In this document: one piece after another, positions 21,575 through 30,223 of the stretch | Layout: the number at the start of each line of letters is the position of its first letter | How positions within the stretch are numbered: position 1 is the first letter of the stretch | Assembly: GCA_009731375.1 (NCBI GenBank) | Contig: BJOX01000229.1 | Coordinates: 213,389-260,804 of the forward strand | DNA: 47,416 nucleotides | Source: Paulinella micropora | Lineage: Eukaryota > Cercozoa > Imbricatea > Euglyphida | Reading direction: 5' to 3' | Position numbers and translations under genes: made by a program | The notes under the pieces: model-generated | Database searches by the model: none | Told to the model about the DNA's origin: nothing | Seen by the model: only the letters and a program-made list of their open reading frames with translations

Positions 21575-22211
21575 TCAGAAGTCCCGGTTATGGCGCAGGC
21601 GCATGTGGCTGGCCTTCAAAAGGACGGGCTTTCCAGCGAAAGAACGTCCGATGTCTTCCAGCCGGACGTCTACTACATGCATTCCTGGAGAGTATAATTG
21701 GGAGCCCTGGATATGTATGGACGGGGTTCTCAAACCTTTTAACTTCAGAACTCGATCGTACCTGGCGTTTTTGCTATCATAATGTGTCTGAGGCCACGAA
21801 CTGGTGGCGAATCTGATGACGAGTGCTGGCAGCGCCTTGGAATTCGGGGCCTGTGTGATGGTGATACTCTTGTCTGTTGTCTCGGTCGTTATGAGGTCTT
21901 CTTCAAGGTCTCCAATCTCGATCGTGGCCTGCCGGGCACTACAATTGTTACGCGAGCACAGCTCAATTTTGGACAGCCTGTCTGTGTCAGATAGTTTAAA
22001 CCCACGCTATCGACTTGAGACCATAAATGCCGAGCTCGACGCTGTTGAGCACGCTGTCGGGGAAAGCGCTGCCTATTTTCCACTTTGTCTCTTCCCCTTC
22101 CAAAAGTGCATGGTTTCCAAGCTTGAGGCTAGTGAGGCGGGGGTACGTGCGGAAACACTCCTCCAGGAATTCCTTATACCCAGTTGTTTTGTTTTCTCTG
22201 TCCATTGACAT
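21575..22211 (-). pseudogene. Unrecognised gene I of the virus-like block, one frameshift
   Basis: The minus-strand ATG at 22209-22211 opens a 71-codon frame (MSMDRENKTTGYKEFLEECF, then RLTSLKLGNHALLEG) ending in TAA at 21996-21998. Exactly there the neighbouring frame becomes open and runs about 140 codons without a start codon (KLSDTDRLSKIELCSRNN, later SIHIQGSQLYSPGMHVVDV) to TGA at 21575-21577. The two halves join naturally as one protein of about 210 residues with a single frameshift at a TTTAAA run. Repeated L..L.L spacing hints at a leucine-rich or beta-solenoid fold, like the C-terminal half of gene C. Function unknown. Confidence 0.55.
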
Positions 22212-22594
22212 TTACGTCAAAGGTCATTTTAATTTTCAAGAATCGTTATTTATTAACAGGATCAATCATTAATAATGGCTTGATATTAATAATAATAATA
22301 ATAAAGTTAGTATTATACTCGCAATCATGATAAAATATCATTTACGGAGGCTACTGCGCAAAGAGTCACAAGTTGGCACTGTCAAGTTTTAATAAAATGC
22401 AGTTTGCCACTCGTAGAGCCTGAGTGGGAAGCAGAGGAGCTGAGATAGAATGGAAGGCGGGCCCGGTATCAAAGTGATACAAAAGTGGAAGACAAAATGA
22501 AGCGTAAACTTGAAAAGAAAAGATGTTATAATAACAAAAAAAGAAGAAAAAAATAAAAGAAAATTTTTTAAAAAGGAAGAAAAATAAGGAAAAG
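22212..22594. other. A/T-rich sequence left of the retrotransposon
   Basis: Contains a short AAT array near 22290 and A-rich sequence up to the target-site duplication AAAG (22591-22594). No gene is seen. Confidence 0.6.
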
Positions 22595-22832
22595 TGTAAT
22601 GCCCCCAACGATAGCTCGTAAAAAGTCGGTAATACAACCAAACACAGTCCTCAAGAATGAGAATGATGTCTCGTTGTATTAGCTCAGTGAAGCCAAAAAG
22701 GAAAACGGCAACAGACCAGGAATAAAATGGCATCAGGTCCAATCCGGACAAATAATACTGAAAAACAGGCTGGTGCACCTGTCACCAGGAAAAGGGTACT
22801 TTTTACCGGCTATCCGGGGGGTGATGTCTACA
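22595..22832 (-). repeat. 3' LTR of the retrotransposon
   Basis: 238 bp, starts TGTAATGCCC on the plus strand and ends GATGTCTACA. Nearly identical to 32971-33206. Confidence 0.93.
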
Positions 22833-22835
22833 GTA

Positions 22836-22844
22836 CCCCCTCCC
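22836..22844 (-). other. Polypurine tract
   Basis: On the minus strand GGGAGGGGG lies three bases before the 3' LTR, the expected place for plus-strand DNA priming. Confidence 0.75.
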
Positions 22845-23149
22845 GATTTTATGACGGAAATAACATTTTCGTCATACAACTTCTGATTTCTTTCTGCCAA
22901 CTGTATGCGCTATGTGGTCATGCCACACAGCGCATCGACCCACGGATAGACCGCCGCCGAAATTCGATATATATATCCTCATACGGCACGTCAAAGCTGA
23001 GTCTCTAGCCATTCTTGTAAGGCAGTGTGAACTCCTTCCTTTCAACTTCTTTTTATCGGCAGTATGTATATGTCAAGAACAAATGTATTACTATTTTTTT
23101 TTAAAAAATACAAGGAACGTGATGCTGTATTCCCCCCTTGATCTCCTTC

Positions 23150-23189
<40 letters not shown>

Positions 23190-23677
23190 CAGGGAGATCG
23201 TAAGTACATAGTCTTTTTTAATGACATACCCTTGTATAAGGCGGATATCCTATGATATAGTATTAGGGGGCCAGTCCTAATAGCTATATCCGAAGTCGAG
23301 GTGTATGTACCCGACCCTGCGATATACCGACACAAGTAGAGATTGACCGTGCTCAGGTACGACAGTATATAATCTATCGTAAAAAATAATTTAATGAAAG
23401 TTTCAGAGAACATTTCATTTTCGAGAACATCATCCCAGGACTTGGAAAGGGTCATACCCGGGAACACCATCGCTCAATACACTAGCGATCCCCGTATACG
23501 GTGTAGTATCATCGTCGATCGACCTTTCGCACTCGTATGTTGCGATCGAATGCCAAGTTATATCACTGAGTCTTTTTAATATTCATATTGATAACTGATG
23601 ATGCATGATCAAATCATGATACGCCGTGGGCAATCAATCAGTTTATTTGAGACGCATAAAGAAAAATAGTTTCTTTG
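22845..23677 (-). other. 3' non-coding region of the retrotransposon
   Basis: About 830 bp between the pol stop codon and the polypurine tract. It includes a TTA array (23150-23187). No extra gene such as env was recognised. Confidence 0.7.
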
Positions 23678-26600
23678 TCACTGCCTTCGTCGTCTGGCGC
23701 GGATTTCTTTGCCTGGTGGAGGACCACCAACAAAAGTCAGATCGAACTTTGACTGTTCGAGAATGTCCCAGATCTTATTAGGGATTCCGCCCAACGATAA
23801 TTCAAAAGGGACATCAAGCACTCCTCTTGGCAGTGTCTGAATGGTCCACGCAGTGTAATCCTTGTCTCTGGGAGTAATTGTATCATCCCATGTCTCGAGA
23901 CTTTTTGCGTCTTTATATACTGGCAGATAATGTCTTGCCTTTGGATCCTCAACCGGGTCCATACTTCTCCAGAACTGGAGTATCGGTTGTACTATCTTTG
24001 CGGCTGATGATATTTTGAGTGTCCGTGTGACACGCATCTGTCGTGGGACCGCCACGACCCGCATCAAGTATAAGTCTGAGAGAGTGTCATCAGCGACATG
24101 TTGTTCCGCTGGTCTCATCAGATAGAAAACATTTTTCACCCATGCGATGGTTGCTATCGCATCGCCTTCCTTCCATCGCTCATGGACAATCTCAACGTTG
24201 CCCGCGTTTGGGTCAGTGTCCGTCCCCTCCTCCTCCTGGTGGACGTCCTTTGATCTCATCGACCTCATCGCCTTCCTCGGTTGGTCGTTGATAAGATCAT
24301 TCCGCGCTCTCCTTAGCTGCGCCTCTGTGATCTTCTCCTTCTTTCCGCTATGCTCTCGCGGAGACTTGGACTGAGTCCCCACCGCGCTTATGCGGTCAGT
24401 CTTCTCCTTGCTGTCCACCTCACTCTCCTCCTTCTCAGCTATCGGTGCCCGATAAGCATCGTCTTGGTCTATGCCAGCCTCCTTGTGGATGGGCGGCACC
24501 TCTTTGAAATCATCCTTCATCCGTTTTAACGCCTCCTCAACGGATTCATCTTCCAGTAAGAAGGGATCATACTTAATCAGCCTTCTTACATTCACAATTT
24601 GCACCTTCCCTCTACCCCTGATCTTGTAATTCAGAGGTCCCGTCTGTTCCATAATCTGATAAGGTCCTTTCCAGTGAGTGAACAGCTTAGAGCTGACTCC
24701 CTTCGGGACTTGAGGATGGTACAATAGTACAATATCCCCGACCTGGAACTTGATCTGATCCAAGTGCGCTTGTCGCACCCCTTCAGCATCAGTCTTTCGG
24801 CGCTCCGCCTCTCTATGCGCCCTGACTATTTGTTCCGCCTCCATCTTCACTCTAAGTCTCATCCCAAACAACTCATCCGCATCCGCCCAAGTGTCTTTTG
24901 GGTGAAGGAGCGAAGTCGGGATATCAGGCTCACGCCCATATACTAACTGATATGGCGAGATTGAGCTCTTCGAGCCTCCTAACGCCGTAGAGGGTAGACA
25001 GTTCATTGCAAACGCAAATGATGGTGCTGCCTCGACCCATGCTCTTTGATTCTCCTTCTTCGTGCAATACATCTTTAGCGAGGCTTTGAGGGGTCTGTGT
25101 ACCCGCTCGATTTTCCCATTTGCTCGCGGGTTATAGGCAGTAACATATTGCCATTTCATCCCGTAATACTTAGATAGTTTGTCGATGACCTCGTTATTAA
25201 AGTCCGAGCCTCGATCAGAACATATCTTTCTTGGTACTCCGATCTGTGAGATGATCCTATCGATCAGCGCCTCGGCCGTCGTCTTGCCGGTAACGTCTTT
25301 GACAGGGATGATCCACACATAGTTGGTGGCTCTGTCAATAGCCGTAAGGAGGTATTTGTAACCATCCTTCGATTCTGGGAAAGGTCCCACATGATCAATG
25401 TGTATAAACTCAAACATCCCCGCATGAAGAGGAAATTCGCCAATCAGGCCGAAATTTGCCTTCAGTGGTGTTTTGTTTATCTTGCACGGGATGCATGCAT
25501 CCACCGCCTGATCTATCTCCTCCTTCATCTTCTTCCACCAGAATCGCCTCGCTACGAACATATGAGTTCGTTGTCGACCCGGATGCGCCAAAAGTGGGCA
25601 ATTGTGGGCTGCGACAAATATAAATCGTCTCAGACTCTCCGGTACCCAAAGGGTCCATTTGTCCGGCTGTGACGCATAGCGACCGTGAAGGCCCTTGTAC
25701 CACAGTAGACCATCTCTCCATCCCATCTCCTTCATCTGATCTTTGATCGCTTTCGTCATCCGTAGCTCATCCGGGTTCTGATATAACTGTATCAGTTCTT
25801 TAAACTCCGGATCTTGAGCCTGTTGTTGCCTCCATGCGGTAGGCGAGGCTATATGGATAGTACCATCTTCTAGCCGTACCCCGATTCTTTCCGGGTCATC
25901 GTCTAGGTCACTTCTCCGCTCTTGAGGAGGCTCCGCATAAACTTCCTGCGTCTCCTCTTCCTCTCTTATGTTCGCCTTCGCATTCTCATATACCTCATAG
26001 GACCACTCAGCGTCCTCCTGGGTATGTAGCTCACAACATATCCCGTGATCCGGGCCTTGTGGACTGTACCGTAGACCTGTGCGGTCATATCGGACTCCAC
26101 TCGCCATCTCCATCGCCTCAATGTGGCTGACCTCATACACCTTGTCAGTGGACAAGTCTTCCATCTCCACCGTGGACACCAACGCCGATACTTCTGAGTT
26201 AAACTCTAGCCTAGAGAGGCTATCAGCGACCACATTTCGCTTTCCCGGTAGATGGACCATTGTAAAATCGAAACAAGACAAGAACGCTTGCCACCGCGCC
26301 AGCCGTCCCGTCTGTTCATGATTCATCAACCATAACAGGTTATGATGATCAGTTCTGACAGTAAATTGAGGTCCTCCCCACAAATACTCTCTGAGCCTCT
26401 TGAGGGCCCATACTACCGCCAACGCCTCTCTTTGCCTTGTGCAATAGTTTCTCTCCGCCGCACACAACTTCCTACTAATAAACATGATTGGGCGTAATTT
26501 CTTCTCCTCATCCTCTTGTTGTAATACAGCCCCAATCGCAAACTTAGATGCGTCTGTATCGACTACGAATTGTTTCGTAAAGTCGGGCATCGTTAACACC

Positions 26601-29491
26601 AGTCCTCCGTCTTTCGGGTCTTTGTAAATGAGATCTTTGAGCGCATGAAACGCTTGCAAAGCCTCTTCGTCCCACTTCTCAAAGTCTCCAAAATCTATCA
26701 TTTTCTCCACTTTAGCCCGTGTTGCACCCCAATCGGGTATAAACTGGCTATAGTATTGCGCCATCGCAAGGAATGAGTGCAATTCAGTGCGGTTCTTCGG
26801 TATCGGTCGATTCATAATCTCCTCCCTCTTCTCTTTGGATATCGAGACTCGATTATGGGAGATCTCGTACCCTAAGTATGTCACACTCGTCTTGGCAAGT
26901 TGACACTTCTTTAGATTGCACTTCAGGCCAAAAGCTCCGATGCGCCTGAATATATCGGACAAATGATCGATATGCTCCTCCATTGTGTTAGAGTATACGA
27001 TAATGTCATCGATATAGCAAAATGCATATTCTCCCGCCTTCTGTCCCCGCCTTCTCATAAAGCCACCGTCAGACAAATCATCGTACTGACTGCTCAACAT
27101 CTTCTGCATCGCCTTCTGGAAAAGTCCTGGGGCTTGCTTGAGGCCCATCGGAAGCACTTTCCATTGGTATATTTCCATACCCACCACAAACGCCGTCAGC
27201 CATCTGGACTTTTCCTCCAGTGGTATCTGCCAGAAGCCATTCTTAAGGTCAATGACCGAATAGAATTTTGCATTCCGCAGTACTCTCCTTCCTTCTTCTA
27301 ATGTCGGGAGAGGATTTCTCTCTTCCTCCAGCACCTTGTTAACACGAGCATAGTTAACTGTCAGGCGCCATTCTCCTCCTGGCTTCGGCACTATTCTCGG
27401 TTGTGAGACTATTGAGGATGTTGATCTCTCAATAAAGTCCTCATTGAGCAGCTGTCTTGCTAGCTCCTCCGCTATCTTCGCCTCATGTATACTCAAATTC
27501 GCCCTTCGTGGTGCCGGTGACGGCTCCGCACCCGGTATTTTGTAAATAACCGCAGTGAAATCTTCAGGCTTGACACCACCTGCATGTGGAGGGTCAAAAA
27601 TTTCCTTGTTCGCCTCTAATTTGGCTTTTAAAAGCTCCTTCTCCTTCTCCGTGCCTACTCCTTCTTCCAATATTTTCCGCGCCGCCTCTTGAAAATCTTC
27701 ATCAGACATCTGCTTATGCTGCTTGAGGGGTTCTCTGTCCTCCTCCAAGCCTAAGTCCTCTTCCGAGACATCATCTAGGCCCGTCTTTTCATACGTGACC
27801 GTGTCCGGCTCATCATCTTTACCGAGCTCCACCAGCATGTCAATGAGTCTCGCGTATTGCAAAGGAGCTTTACGGGTGTAAAAACCATCAAAGCATGTGA
27901 ATGCTTGCGGTATCAATTTCAACTTGTCGAGGTCTCTGAGCTTCCGCTTGTATGCACTGCTCTGCTCACGAGTTCCCATACGACAAGCCACCACTAGCTG
28001 TTGCTTGCGAGAGGGTACCGGTATAGGATGATCAATAAGCCGGTCCCTTATTTCCTGCGCCCATATCGCCTTCTCATTATATGGCAGGATAATAGTATAC
28101 GGCTTATTATTTTCGAATAAAGTCCGTAAGCATTTCTTCACTTCAGACAGTGAACGCGGCCACGTCGGCTCGTCACCCCAGACATCAGTAATAAAACTTT
28201 TAATAGTTTCTGGTGGAGTATCCGGGATTCGCCCCGTTCTCCTTGGTACAAACGCCTCCCTTTTTTCTTCTCCTACTTTCGCATGGAAACAGTATCCGTT
28301 AGTAATATGGACATCTGTTCCTACTCCTTCCGCGAATCTCGCCAACGACGGGCTTCTTTGTGCGACACATATAATCTCCTCCTTTCGCTTCTCGATTAAG
28401 TCATCAATAGACTTTTTGTCCCAATGGCATGTCGGAACTGTGACAGTGCACACTTGGGATTCCCAATTGTCGGTCCAGGACAGTTCATCCGGTCTTACGA
28501 CATGGGGGTGAACGTACACCTCAAGTGCCTCATGTGCGATGGCCATCTTTTTGTGATCCGTCGCTAGACTCAGCTCATAAGCCTCATAAGAGTCAGTAGC
28601 GTTGAAGGGATCAATATCGTTCTCTTCTCCTCTTTTTACTCCATATATCACTCGCCGTGCGGCGCAATCAATCACAGCCCCCATCGTAGCCAATTGGTCA
28701 TACGATAGTAATATTGACCCGTGGTAACCGGGGACGACATAGAGGTCCATACGGTATACTCGTGCGGATTTCAATTTAAAGGTCAGTGTGATGATTCCCG
28801 TGATATCCGTCCGGCTGCTCACTCCTTTGAGAGTGCCCGTTGACTTTTTCATATTTCCGTCCACCCAGTCCCGGTATCGATTAAAAAACTTCCTGCCGAC
28901 AATATTAATATTCGCCATCGTATCATTACCAACTTTTAATATTGTCTTCAATGTTTCACAATAAAGTTCCGTATAACACAGAGCATCGGGCCTGTGTATA
29001 TTGGCTGCGAGAACAAGAACTTTACGTTCCAAATTTTGGAGTCTTGTCTCTAAGTTTTTCAACTCCTCCTTCTTCTCCTCCTGCTTCACCTCATTAACAT
29101 TTTTATTATTCTGCGGTACTGGTGCGTTTACTATTTGAGCGACATTGTCTTGTGGTACTTGAGTACACACATTGTCTTTTTGCTCGCCACCCGCCGCGAC
29201 CGTAGACATTGAGTCTGTTCGTGGTTGTTTGCTTGGCCGAGGCGATACGTCTGCCATTGGCCTCCTCGCCTCCATCGCAAGTCTCGCCTTCCTATTTGCA
29301 TCAGTTATCATTGGTAACCGTGCTGTATGAACGGGTATGAGACTACCTTGGGGCTGCAGTCTCTGTGTACCCACATCTTTGTTTTCACATAGAGGAAGCG
29401 TTGGCCCAGTCTGCACAACAGCATTAGAAAGCACTGTGACTTTAGGGTTAAACTTCACAGTCTTCTCCTTCCTCTCTTCTTCCCCCTCCAG
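23678..29491 (-). CDS. pol: Retrotransposon Pol polyprotein (PR-RT-RNase H-integrase)
   Basis: Open for about 1,936 codons from just after the TGA at 29492, with no ATG at its head (the first candidate start is GTG at 29458), so it is probably made as a fusion. Counting from that GTG: the protease region has DTM at 179-181 and SILL near 248-251 in place of the usual D(T/S)G and ILG. Reverse transcriptase has VIDLKNGF (D737) and YIDD (815-818). RNase H has VDTDAS (D969), E1011, D1037 and D1079. Integrase has an HHCC zinc site (H1285, H1292, C1322, C1325), the catalytic triad D1355, D1415, E1451, and then a GPY motif (HWKGPYQI). A C-terminal extension of about 320 residues, charged then globular, has no recognised domain. 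All RT, RNase H and IN residues are present, so only the protease looks unusual. Confidence 0.93.
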   Translation of the reverse strand: MEGEEERKEKTVKFNPKVTVLSNAVVQTGPTLPLCENKDVGTQRLQPQGSLIPVHTARLPMITDANRKARLAMEARRPMADVSPRPSKQPRTDSMSTVAAGGEQKDNVCTQVPQDNVAQIVNAPVPQNNKNVNEVKQEEKKEELKNLETRLQNLERKVLVLAANIHRPDALCYTELYCETLKTILKVGNDTMANINIVGRKFFNRYRDWVDGNMKKSTGTLKGVSSRTDITGIITLTFKLKSARVYRMDLYVVPGYHGSILLSYDQLATMGAVIDCAARRVIYGVKRGEENDIDPFNATDSYEAYELSLATDHKKMAIAHEALEVYVHPHVVRPDELSWTDNWESQVCTVTVPTCHWDKKSIDDLIEKRKEEIICVAQRSPSLARFAEGVGTDVHITNGYCFHAKVGEEKREAFVPRRTGRIPDTPPETIKSFITDVWGDEPTWPRSLSEVKKCLRTLFENNKPYTIILPYNEKAIWAQEIRDRLIDHPIPVPSRKQQLVVACRMGTREQSSAYKRKLRDLDKLKLIPQAFTCFDGFYTRKAPLQYARLIDMLVELGKDDEPDTVTYEKTGLDDVSEEDLGLEEDREPLKQHKQMSDEDFQEAARKILEEGVGTEKEKELLKAKLEANKEIFDPPHAGGVKPEDFTAVIYKIPGAEPSPAPRRANLSIHEAKIAEELARQLLNEDFIERSTSSIVSQPRIVPKPGGEWRLTVNYARVNKVLEEERNPLPTLEEGRRVLRNAKFYSVIDLKNGFWQIPLEEKSRWLTAFVVGMEIYQWKVLPMGLKQAPGLFQKAMQKMLSSQYDDLSDGGFMRRRGQKAGEYAFCYIDDIIVYSNTMEEHIDHLSDIFRRIGAFGLKCNLKKCQLAKTSVTYLGYEISHNRVSISKEKREEIMNRPIPKNRTELHSFLAMAQYYSQFIPDWGATRAKVEKMIDFGDFEKWDEEALQAFHALKDLIYKDPKDGGLVLTMPDFTKQFVVDTDASKFAIGAVLQQEDEEKKLRPIMFISRKLCAAERNYCTRQREALAVVWALKRLREYLWGGPQFTVRTDHHNLLWLMNHEQTGRLARWQAFLSCFDFTMVHLPGKRNVVADSLSRLEFNSEVSALVSTVEMEDLSTDKVYEVSHIEAMEMASGVRYDRTGLRYSPQGPDHGICCELHTQEDAEWSYEVYENAKANIREEEETQEVYAEPPQERRSDLDDDPERIGVRLEDGTIHIASPTAWRQQQAQDPEFKELIQLYQNPDELRMTKAIKDQMKEMGWRDGLLWYKGLHGRYASQPDKWTLWVPESLRRFIFVAAHNCPLLAHPGRQRTHMFVARRFWWKKMKEEIDQAVDACIPCKINKTPLKANFGLIGEFPLHAGMFEFIHIDHVGPFPESKDGYKYLLTAIDRATNYVWIIPVKDVTGKTTAEALIDRIISQIGVPRKICSDRGSDFNNEVIDKLSKYYGMKWQYVTAYNPRANGKIERVHRPLKASLKMYCTKKENQRAWVEAAPSFAFAMNCLPSTALGGSKSSISPYQLVYGREPDIPTSLLHPKDTWADADELFGMRLRVKMEAEQIVRAHREAERRKTDAEGVRQAHLDQIKFQVGDIVLLYHPQVPKGVSSKLFTHWKGPYQIMEQTGPLNYKIRGRGKVQIVNVRRLIKYDPFLLEDESVEEALKRMKDDFKEVPPIHKEAGIDQDDAYRAPIAEKEESEVDSKEKTDRISAVGTQSKSPREHSGKKEKITEAQLRRARNDLINDQPRKAMRSMRSKDVHQEEEGTDTDPNAGNVEIVHERWKEGDAIATIAWVKNVFYLMRPAEQHVADDTLSDLYLMRVVAVPRQMRVTRTLKISSAAKIVQPILQFWRSMDPVEDPKARHYLPVYKDAKSLETWDDTITPRDKDYTAWTIQTLPRGVLDVPFELSLGGIPNKIWDILEQSKFDLTFVGGPPPGKEIRARRRRQ

Positions 29492-29494
29492 TCA
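29492..29494 (-). promoter_or_regulatory. In-frame TGA CTG between nucleocapsid frame and pol: candidate readthrough site
   Basis: The codons around it read GAA TGA CTG GAG GGG. The frame is open on both sides, and pol lacks an ATG. UGA followed by C is the leakiest stop context in eukaryotes, and alphaviruses use UGA-C readthrough. A simple nonsense mutation is the alternative. Confidence 0.5.
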
Positions 29495-30223
29495 TTCCAC
29501 CACCTCGAAACGATTACCTTGAGTAGTGTCCGGGTAGGATGACGTATCGGTCTCCGAGGCAGTGTTGTAGGCCTGAGCTCGACCGAAATTTGGGTTGGAG
29601 CTTGCCCACGAGCCTCCTCCTCCTCTGGGTGGGGGGGCTGGAGCTCGAACAGCTCTCCCTCCATAAGGGGTATATCCCCGACCTCCTCCTCTTCCTCTCT
29701 GAGGGGTTCCCTGCCACCTCGAGGCTCCTCTCCATGTTCCTCGTCCTCGTCCTCCTCCTCCTCCTCCTCCTCCTCCTCCTGCTCCTGCTCCTCCTTCTCG
29801 TCCTCTTTGAGAGGCCTTTAAGTTCTTTTGTCTCTCCCTTTCCTCCTTCTTCTCCTTCATCCTCTTCATGTAGGTAATGATTGCCTCTCGTAACTCCTCA
29901 TCATCACACATATTGGCATACCAACCTTCGTTCACAGCGGCAATCTGAAGCATATTGAAAAGGCCCGGTTCCTTGCCTTCCGTCCTGCTCAGAAAATTTG
30001 CCCTTGCTGTTGGGTTCTGCCTATCATGATTGAAAGAGCAGTCTCTGTTCTCCATCTGTGCCTTACACTGCAAGCCCGCGAACCACCTCCAACATGCGGT
30101 CTTCAGGTCTGGCTCTGTCTCTTCCAACCGGCAACTCTGTTTGTGTACGTGGCTTGTGCGCCAACAGGTACACCGCCTGCCTGTGCCGTATGTGCCTCCG
30201 TGAGCGAGTCCATGTTTGAGCAT
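29492..30223 (-). CDS. Nucleocapsid-like frame between gag and pol
   Basis: 243 codons from an ATG at 30221-30223 that overlaps the end of gag by about 120 bases in the -1 frame. The N-terminal part contains a Cys/His cluster CWRWFAGLQC...C...H (C-x8-C-x8-C-x3-H), close to CCCH zinc fingers rather than the classic CCHC knuckle. It is followed by a Lys/Glu helix (YMKRMKEKKEERERQK) and a Gly/Arg-rich RGG-like tail. This is what a nucleocapsid (RNA-binding) end of Gag would look like. It ends in TGA at 29492-29494, and the same frame continues open into pol. Expression could be by -1 frameshifting from gag, by its own ATG, or it could mark a one-base defect. Confidence 0.7.
   Translation of the reverse strand: MLKHGLAHGGTYGTGRRCTCWRTSHVHKQSCRLEETEPDLKTACWRWFAGLQCKAQMENRDCSFNHDRQNPTARANFLSRTEGKEPGLFNMLQIAAVNEGWYANMCDDEELREAIITYMKRMKEKKEERERQKNLKASQRGREGGAGAGGGGGGGGGGRGRGTWRGASRWQGTPQRGRGGGRGYTPYGGRAVRAPAPPPRGGGGSWASSNPNFGRAQAYNTASETDTSSYPDTTQGNRFEVVE

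Noticed and set aside
22845-23677. Envelope gene after pol, which would make the element an endogenous retrovirus
   Set aside because: The region has no long frame, no signal peptide and no transmembrane pattern, and it includes a TTA array.
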